From Bdellovibrionales bacterium (GTDB lineage: Bacteria; Bdellovibrionota; Bacteriovoracia; Bacteriovoracales; Bacteriovoracaceae), in contig JAHFAA010000085.1 of assembly GCA_023250775.1 (NCBI GenBank), positions 1-11,423 of the forward strand: a stretch of 11,423 bases of DNA, written 5' to 3'. The notes under the pieces were generated by a model, which had not been told where the DNA came from, did not search any database, and saw only the letters and a program-made list of their open reading frames with translations. The translations under genes were made by a program, and so were the position numbers. The stretch's first letter is position 1. Each line of letters opens with the position of its first letter. Shown here piece by piece: positions 6,564-11,423 of this stretch.

Positions 6564-7409
6564 ATGAATAAGTTAATCTACCTGTGCCTCGGATTGTTAT
6601 TCGGCCTGATCCTTGGAGTTTTCGGTTGGCGAACTTTTGATTCCTCGACGGAAATGACCTCCGAACAACATGTAGCACCGCCTGTAGCTCAGGCTCCCTG
6701 TGACACGCACGATTTAAGCGAGGCAAAAACGCTTTATGAAAAGGCCTTCATCCTATTTTTGGCGAACCTTGGATTGAAAATGACGAGCGAACAAAAAGTC
6801 ACAATGGATGGTTTGCTTCAAGACCCAAAGACGTATCTTGCCGATCACAATTCCCCAGTGACACCCCGTGAAGATGTCATCAATGAACCCGAAGCCAAAA
6901 CGAGAGGCGGAGAAGAGCATTATGACACAAAAAAAAATAGGCCCAAGGACCTGAAGCTGCCTCCAGAGGCGAATAAAGTCGTCGCTGCAGGCAACGATTT
7001 TATTTTAAAAAAACCATTAAGTTATTATGAAGATTCAAAGTATCTCGAGAAGATGGATTGGCGATTCAAAAGGATCAATGGTTCTTTTGAAGGCAAACTC
7101 TATATTGTTCAAGGCGAGCGAAAAGGTGAAATTGATCAAGTTGATCTGTCAGTCGACTTTTCCATTAATCAGCAAAGAAATATCGAGGGAACATTTTTTT
7201 TACAAATGGCACGAGAAGGAAGCGTCTACAGCACCAGCGAAGGAAATGGCTCCAATCACAATATTCGTATTCATCCTGAAGATAAGAAATCGATTATCTT
7301 GGAGGCCAGTCCAAATTCATTCTTTCATTTTCGCAACGAAGGAATGGAAGTTGCCAATTATTACGCTGGTGGGCAGTTCGTCGGTGTCGCCCAGTTTGTT
7401 CGTAAATAA
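6564..7409 (+). CDS. Membrane-anchored protein of unknown function
   Basis: A 281-residue protein not recognised as any family. Residues 4-22 (LIYLCLGLLFGLILGVFGW) form one hydrophobic segment, more like an uncleaved anchor than a signal peptide, so the rest would lie in the periplasm. Residues about 50-90 are helical, about 95-135 are charged and low-complexity, and about 165-281 are beta-rich with alternating hydrophobic residues, possibly a small barrel or sandwich. AGGAAT lies upstream of the ATG and the gap to the CPBP gene is 8 bp, which supports co-transcription. It ends 14 bp before a convergent gene. It might be a partner or substrate of the CPBP protease; that is a guess from position. 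Confidence 0.8.
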   Translation: MNKLIYLCLGLLFGLILGVFGWRTFDSSTEMTSEQHVAPPVAQAPCDTHDLSEAKTLYEKAFILFLANLGLKMTSEQKVTMDGLLQDPKTYLADHNSPVTPREDVINEPEAKTRGGEEHYDTKKNRPKDLKLPPEANKVVAAGNDFILKKPLSYYEDSKYLEKMDWRFKRINGSFEGKLYIVQGERKGEIDQVDLSVDFSINQQRNIEGTFFLQMAREGSVYSTSEGNGSNHNIRIHPEDKKSIILEASPNSFFHFRNEGMEVANYYAGGQFVGVAQFVRK

Positions 7410-7423
7410 TTTTCCCTGCTTCG

Positions 7424-9004
7424 CTACTCGACCAATCTTCGCCATTGAAAACGCACCCAGGAATAATTGGGACCGACGTCTTCAATTTTAAGCACCACTG
7501 CGCGCTCGTTTTTGGCAGGAGCTGGATAATTCAAAGGATACGTGTAGGAACGGTTGACTTGAACATAAATCAAATCACCTTGCTGGATGCGCGCTTTCGG
7601 AAAACAGTTGGCGTAATTGGGGACTAGGTCCGAGAGTTGGCCGGCCTTGATGTCTTCAAACGCGGTTCCCGCCAATCGCTCGTTCACATTAGAAATCATG
7701 GAACAACTTAGAGCATCCAATCCGTCTCCCGGAGTTATCCATCCCTCGGCCCCATAAACACTGATCATGCCGTCAGGCCAGGGAACCGTGAAAGCGATGT
7801 CCCAAACATTGCCGGAGATATGCGGATTTTCGCTGGTGTTAAAACGAAAGTTGTAACGGTCGGAAAAATTGTCTTCCGATGTCCACATGGAATGCAAAAT
7901 AACCTCACCTGCATCGCGCTCGATGCCCGTTCGTGTCTGCTCATTGAGTTTCTGCACGTATACTTTGAGTTCTTCCACCGGAACCTGGGCCAGCGGGCCA
8001 ATGGTCAAAATATCATTCTGTATTCGAACGCGGAAAAGAAAATCAAAACTTGGCCATGCCGCCGCTCGCACCAGATAGGTTCCGTTGCCACCGATGGTTT
8101 CGAAGCCAATCGGCCAGGGACTTCTCATGCTACTAAACTCATACATATTGTCGGTGGACACGCCTCCGGGCAACTCTAAAAACTCACCATTAATACGAAT
8201 CTTGTCATAATCGGCGGGGTCGTTGCTGATCCGAATGACCTTGCCGACTTCCGGCGATTGCCGAACGACCGTGAGCATTTCTCCTTTATACCCAGCTTGA
8301 TCCAGACGCAGGAGCGGTCCCGCACAGTGATCAATAAAAAGTGTGGCCACCCCAGTATTGAGTGCCACACTAGGCAAACAAAGCCCCGGCCTAATCTTGA
8401 AGGCGCCAATTCTCCCGTTGTCTTTGCAATTATCCGGGTTAGGAACATCACCATGCTCTCGTTCACAATGAAGCATGCTCACAGGCACGTCGATGGAATT
8501 GGTGGCGGTAGGAACACCTCTATAGCGCATGCGCACGCTGGTAATAATTTTTTTGCCTTCTTCTAATTCTTGCGACGGAAGCGCCGAGGTCAACTCGATA
8601 GGCCGCTTGTCCGATCCCATCAGGTAAGTCACAATCTCGGATTTATCCTGATCAACCGTTTCACTTTCCACACCGACAATGTCGTCCCTTTTGACCATTT
8701 TAAAATTCGCGGAGGGATGCATGAGTCTGGCATGCTGCTCAAGTTGCTCAAGTGTGACATCACCCACACCCGACAATCTTTCGGCCCTTGCCACCACTCG
8801 TCCACCTTTCGGGCCTTCGATCACGACCTGACCGTCGTGCCCACCAATCACCCAGTGGCCGGGAACTTTAATTTCCAGATCTGTGCCAGGAATATTGACG
8901 ACGCGACCGTTGCCGACATCAACACCGCCGGAATCTGCCCAGGCCAGTGTTGTCAGCAGTAAACATAATAAACTCGGCAAGAACATTCTTTTTATCGTCT
9001 TCAT
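7424..9004 (-). CDS. Secreted paralogue B with extra C-terminal region
   Basis: A 526-residue exported protein of unknown function. The signal peptide ends near LLTTLAWA and is followed by DSGGVDVGNG. Residues about 38-163 look like one alpha/beta domain that opens with PGTDLEIKVPGHW, loosely like PsbP/DcrB-type domains. Residues about 205-338 form a second, mostly beta region with RPGLCL, GEMLTVVRQSPEVGKVIRIS and GNGTYLVRAAAWPSFDFLFRVRIQN. Both regions are shared with the gene just upstream (paralogue A). Residues about 341-526 have no counterpart in A and end with a beta-rich stretch. It also has a roughly 20-residue cysteine-containing insertion near 180-203 that A lacks. The start overlaps A's stop (ATGA), with only a weak ribosome site. 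The C-terminal region faces the tail of the unknown gene on the other strand. Confidence 0.85.
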   Translation of the reverse strand: MKTIKRMFLPSLLCLLLTTLAWADSGGVDVGNGRVVNIPGTDLEIKVPGHWVIGGHDGQVVIEGPKGGRVVARAERLSGVGDVTLEQLEQHARLMHPSANFKMVKRDDIVGVESETVDQDKSEIVTYLMGSDKRPIELTSALPSQELEEGKKIITSVRMRYRGVPTATNSIDVPVSMLHCEREHGDVPNPDNCKDNGRIGAFKIRPGLCLPSVALNTGVATLFIDHCAGPLLRLDQAGYKGEMLTVVRQSPEVGKVIRISNDPADYDKIRINGEFLELPGGVSTDNMYEFSSMRSPWPIGFETIGGNGTYLVRAAAWPSFDFLFRVRIQNDILTIGPLAQVPVEELKVYVQKLNEQTRTGIERDAGEVILHSMWTSEDNFSDRYNFRFNTSENPHISGNVWDIAFTVPWPDGMISVYGAEGWITPGDGLDALSCSMISNVNERLAGTAFEDIKAGQLSDLVPNYANCFPKARIQQGDLIYVQVNRSYTYPLNYPAPAKNERAVVLKIEDVGPNYSWVRFQWRRLVE

Positions 9005-9999
9005 AGCTGTATCTCGGCCAAAGGCCCAATGGTTAATTTATTATTTTGAATCCGTACCCGAAAAAGAACATCGAAAGTCGGCCATACAGCTGCCCGTACA
9101 AGATAGGTGCCGTCACCGCTGATGGTTTCAATACCAATCGGGCGATAAATACCAAGCCCCCTGAAATCGTAAATATTGCGGAGGAGAATGAAGCGTAACT
9201 CCTCGCCAATCTGCAAGAACGTCTCATTAACACTGATCTTGTCATAATCGACTGGGTTATCACTTATGCGAAGAACCATGCCGATCTCTGGGGATTGCCG
9301 CACGACTGTTAGCATTTCAACATTATTCTCGGAGTTTTCAAGATGCAAAAGCGGTCCGGGACACTGGTCGCCATTAAGCTGAATGAGTTCAGGATTAAGC
9401 GCCACCTGAGACAAACAAAGGCCTGGTCGTGCACCACGAATCATGTCCAGTGATACGTCGAGCGAATAGTTGGCAGTGGGGATACCTTGATAGCGCATGC
9501 GCACACTGGCGATAATTTTTTTGCCTTCTTCCAATTCTTTTGGCCCCAGTTTGGCGGTCAGCTCGATCGGCCGCTTGTCCAAACCCATCAGGTAGGCCAC
9601 GATCTTTGTCTTTGATCCGAATCGATTCCGCTTTTCACTTTCCACTCCGACAATATCGCCCCTGCTCACTTGTCTAAAGATCGACGAGGGATGCTTGCTT
9701 TGCGCATGTTTAAGAAGTGACTCAATAGTCATGATGTCACCTATTCTCGACACCTGTTCGACTTTTGCCTTCACCCACCCGCCTTTTTCGCTCTTGATCA
9801 CAATCCGGCCATGGGTGTATTTGGAGCGCCATTCGTCAGGGATTTTAATTTGAAGCCTCGTTCCGGGAACGTCCAAAATCTTGGAGGACTCCACAATTTC
9901 ACCGTTACCCACATCAACTCCACCGGAGTCAACCATGGCCCGTGCCGTCAGAAGCGAACACAATAAACTCGCCAAGAATATCTTTTTAATTATCTTCAT
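7984..9999 (-). repeat. Tandem gene duplication (about 1-kb units)
   Basis: Two adjacent direct units encode the shared parts of paralogues A (9001-9999) and B (about 7984-9004). Similarity remains at DNA level in places, for example TAGCGCATGCGCACRCTGG and the run ATAATTTTTTTGCCTTCTTC near 8524-8565 and 9495-9535. The unit boundary coincides with the ATGA overlap at 9001-9004. Confidence 0.8.
9001..9999 (-). CDS. Secreted paralogue A, shorter copy
   Basis: A 332-residue exported protein of unknown function, clearly a duplicate of the next gene downstream. Shared blocks in the same order: signal peptide, DSGGVDVGNG, DIVGVESE, YLMG-DKRPIELT, KELEEGKKIIASVRMRYQG, RPGLCL, MLTVVRQSPEIG, DKI, GDGTYLVRAAVWPTFDVLFRVRIQNN and LTIGPLAE. 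It stops three residues after that last block (IQL), where paralogue B continues for about 185 residues. It therefore lacks the C-terminal region, and its stop codon overlaps B's start. Its own start overlaps the regulator stop by ATGA at 9996-9999, so translation is probably coupled. The truncation looks like a product of the duplication, yet the frame is intact, so it may still be a working two-domain protein. Confidence 0.85.
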   Translation of the reverse strand: MKIIKKIFLASLLCSLLTARAMVDSGGVDVGNGEIVESSKILDVPGTRLQIKIPDEWRSKYTHGRIVIKSEKGGWVKAKVEQVSRIGDIMTIESLLKHAQSKHPSSIFRQVSRGDIVGVESEKRNRFGSKTKIVAYLMGLDKRPIELTAKLGPKELEEGKKIIASVRMRYQGIPTANYSLDVSLDMIRGARPGLCLSQVALNPELIQLNGDQCPGPLLHLENSENNVEMLTVVRQSPEIGMVLRISDNPVDYDKISVNETFLQIGEELRFILLRNIYDFRGLGIYRPIGIETISGDGTYLVRAAVWPTFDVLFRVRIQNNKLTIGPLAEIQL

Positions 10000-10823
10000 T
10001 GTAGTTTCCTCGAGAGCGGAAAAAGTTGAATATTAATTTGATAGATTTCCTCTTCACCTTTGAGCATCGTGGCCAGCTCGTTCATCTCTTTGCGAAAGGC
10101 GCGCACCTTCTCCTTAAAAGTCGGCAGGTCTTTCTGCGAGACAGAAATGGTGACACCGGCAAACTCACGCTCCTCCAAGGAATCATAGCGCAGTGAGGAT
10201 TTGGCCAGCTCCAACATTTGCTGGTGGTACTTGAAGATCGCCATACCGCGAACCCTGTCATCAGTCCCTAAGGCGCCATTGACTTGCCTGTACTGATCTT
10301 TCTCGACCATCGTCACCAATCCCAGCTTGATCAAAAGTTCGATGGACTGTGCGATTTCCTTGGGAGAGACTTTGTAGCGCAAGCGCATGCCGATGTTATC
10401 GACCGTGGCACGAAAATCTGAGATGCCGAGCATGACGTAAATGGCGACATTAAACCATTGTGATAAAAATTCGTACTGACTCAAATCCAACTTACCGAGG
10501 GCCACCCCGGAGCGCAGAGTGATGAGCCGATTAAAAAGCCGATTTTTTTCTTCAAGGTCCTGCGACTGAGTGAAGAAGACCAGCTGCTCAAAATATTCGT
10601 TGTCCTTGCCTTTAATTCCCAAGGCCGATTTATAACGAGCGATGGAAGCAATCGACAGATTGCGCTTGCCATCGATGACCATCTTTAAATGCGAGGGCGA
10701 TCCCAGCCCGCCCTTGTTGGCAAACACTCGATAGCTATAACTCGACTTCTGCCCTTTCTTGAATTGGTAGAAATCTTGAAGATAGATTCGGTAATCCATG
10801 TAGCTTTGTACTGCCGGTTCCAT
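9996..10823 (-). CDS. TIGR02147 (DUF4423) family transcriptional regulator
   Basis: A 275-residue protein with the layout of the TIGR02147 family. The N-terminus has MDYRIYLQDFYQFKK, then SYRVFANKGGLGSPSHLKMVIDGKRNLS (split here as a helix-turn-helix-like region at about 28-57) and YFEQLVFFTQ. The middle has a winged-helix-like stretch (SPKEIAQSIELLIKLGLV). The C-terminus has the family ending ISVSQKDLPTFKEKVRAF and EIYQINIQLFPLSRK. The family is frequent in Bdellovibrio and Fibrobacter and is thought to regulate transcription; its signals are unknown. GAGAGG lies just upstream of the ATG at 10823. Its stop overlaps the start of paralogue A by ATGA, so it heads a three-gene operon and may control it. 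Confidence 0.88.
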   Translation of the reverse strand: MEPAVQSYMDYRIYLQDFYQFKKGQKSSYSYRVFANKGGLGSPSHLKMVIDGKRNLSIASIARYKSALGIKGKDNEYFEQLVFFTQSQDLEEKNRLFNRLITLRSGVALGKLDLSQYEFLSQWFNVAIYVMLGISDFRATVDNIGMRLRYKVSPKEIAQSIELLIKLGLVTMVEKDQYRQVNGALGTDDRVRGMAIFKYHQQMLELAKSSLRYDSLEEREFAGVTISVSQKDLPTFKEKVRAFRKEMNELATMLKGEEEIYQINIQLFPLSRKLQ

Positions 10824-10860
10824 TGCCTCTCACCTGTACACATCAATATCTGGAACACAC

Positions 10861-10889
10861 GCTTTAGGTCCTGGCAGAATTTAAGTCAA
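10861..10889 (-). promoter_or_regulatory. Candidate promoter of the TIGR02147 operon
   Basis: Reading leftward, TTGACT (10889-10884) is followed after 17 bp by TAAAGC (10866-10861). The -35 is good and the -10 is weak (three of six). A start near 10854 would give a leader of about 30 bases containing GAGAGG before the ATG at 10823. Confidence 0.4.
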
Positions 10890-11058
10890 CAGCTCTCAGA
10901 AATCCCTGAAAAAACTATCAAAATCCAATGATTATCTTCAACCTGACTGTGTATTTCTTTCATGGTTTCTAAGGCAATCCGTGTACACATTTGAGAACGG
11001 ATTCTCTACCAGACCAATTGTTTTGACGCTTCTTGCCTGCCATATTGCTGGAAACCAA

Positions 11059-11066
11059 AAGGAGGT
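11059..11066 (+). promoter_or_regulatory. Strong Shine-Dalgarno AAGGAGGT
   Basis: AAGGAGGT at 11059-11066 is a full complement of the 16S rRNA tail, three bases before the ATG at 11070. It is the strongest ribosome site in the window and fixes that start, suggesting high expression. Confidence 0.85.
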
Positions 11067-11069
11067 CCT

Positions 11070-11423
11070 ATGAAAAATTTGATCTTAATTCTTATCTGTT
11101 TCTTGTCCGTGAGAACATCAGAAACCTGGGCCCAAGGCGTGCGAGTGATGATGAACTTGCATTGCCGTGAGCAGGTCGAAAATGGAGACGATGAAATTTA
11201 CATCACATCCGCGATGGCCAAAAATAACGGCACATCACAGTCAGGGCTAGTTTGGGGTGGAGACATGAATGATGATGGTGACAGACGAAATGCCAATGGT
11301 CTTCAGGCATGGATTGGTCAAGTGATGCCAGGTGAGATGGTTGTCGTCACACTCAACGTAATGGAACAAGATGGTGACAACTATGAACCAGGTCTGCGTT
11401 TTGCCGCCGATGTTGCCGGCAAG
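11070..11423 (+). CDS. Secreted protein, N-terminal part, with Ca-binding-like loop
   Basis: The gene leaves the window after 118 codons. The signal peptide is MKNLILILICFLSVRTSETW, cut near AQG. The mature part begins VRVMMNLHCREQVENGDDEIYI, a single-cysteine strand followed by an acidic DDEIYI turn (split here as what is visible at residues 24-46). DMNDDGDRRNAN near residues 64-75 has the D-x-N-x-D-G-D spacing of an EF-hand or dockerin-type calcium loop, and GQVMPGEMVVVTLNVMEQD is beta-like. This suggests a small beta-sandwich domain of exported proteins that may bind calcium. I do not recognise the full protein. The frame is open to the edge and the strong ribosome site supports expression. 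Confidence 0.85.
   Translation, partial: MKNLILILICFLSVRTSETWAQGVRVMMNLHCREQVENGDDEIYITSAMAKNNGTSQSGLVWGGDMNDDGDRRNANGLQAWIGQVMPGEMVVVTLNVMEQDGDNYEPGLRFAADVAGK

Larger units (their letters stand above)
10824..11069. promoter_or_regulatory. Divergent intergenic region with two TGTACACAT sites
   Basis: The largest gene-free stretch in the window (246 bp) lies between the leftward regulator operon and the rightward secreted gene. The 9-mer TGTACACAT occurs at 10835-10843, 11 bp upstream of the regulator start, and again in the same orientation at 10982-10990, 80 bp upstream of the other gene. Each contains the palindrome TGTACA. A weak TTGACG at 11023-11028 may be a -35 for the rightward gene, but no good -10 matches it. 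No small gene is evident. Confidence 0.4.

Noticed and set aside
7820..8962. Rightward open frames opposite paralogue B
   Set aside because: The leftward frame matches a paralogue next door at protein level, so the rightward frames are shadows.
10689..10931. Rightward 80-residue frame across the regulator start
   Set aside because: It begins antisense to the regulator, runs into its promoter region and shows no protein-like composition.
1..11423. CRISPR array, tRNA, rRNA or insertion sequence
   Set aside because: No regularly spaced repeats, cloverleaf-like sequences, transposase motifs or terminal inverted repeats were seen by eye.

Overview
The window most likely comes from a predatory bacterium of the Bdellovibrionota (Bdellovibrio-like). 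The best lineage clue is the gene at 9996-10823, which has the layout of the TIGR02147/DUF4423 regulator family, typical of Bdellovibrio and Fibrobacter. Other clues are dense packing with many 4-bp ATGA overlaps, a GC content near or a little below half by eye, and an unusually high share of signal-peptide proteins. The assignment rests on protein recognition, not on a database search.

Layout. (1) 1-2553 runs leftward: a small eight-cysteine secreted protein, a secreted protein with a caspase/CHAT-like His-Cys dyad, and the N-terminal part of an RlmL-type 23S rRNA guanine methyltransferase cut by the window edge. (2) 2616-4739 runs rightward, divergent from the cysteine-rich gene, and encodes a large secreted zinc metallopeptidase with HEYFH plus a downstream glutamate. 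(3) 4789-7409 is a rightward cluster: a TetR repressor, a putative zinc-ribbon protein, a 55-residue YHS-like protein, a CPBP intramembrane protease and a membrane-anchored protein of unknown function. The tetR promoter lies inside a 33-bp imperfect palindrome, and the mRNA looks leaderless. (4) 7424-10823 is a leftward operon of three genes joined by ATGA overlaps: the TIGR02147 regulator, then two tandem paralogous secreted proteins, the first of which ends where the C-terminal region of the second begins. (5) 11070 to the edge is the start of a rightward secreted protein with a strong Shine-Dalgarno sequence.

How the genes fit together. Two transcription units each pair a regulator with co-transcribed effectors: TetR with zinc-binding miniproteins and a membrane protease, and TIGR02147 with a secreted paralogue pair. 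The left part encodes at least two probable exported hydrolases, which would suit a bacterium that digests other cells. None of these roles is proven by sequence alone. No tRNA, rRNA, CRISPR array, insertion sequence or prophage gene was seen. The most unusual points are the caspase-like protein, the duplication junction in the TIGR02147 operon, and the TetR dyad over a leaderless promoter.
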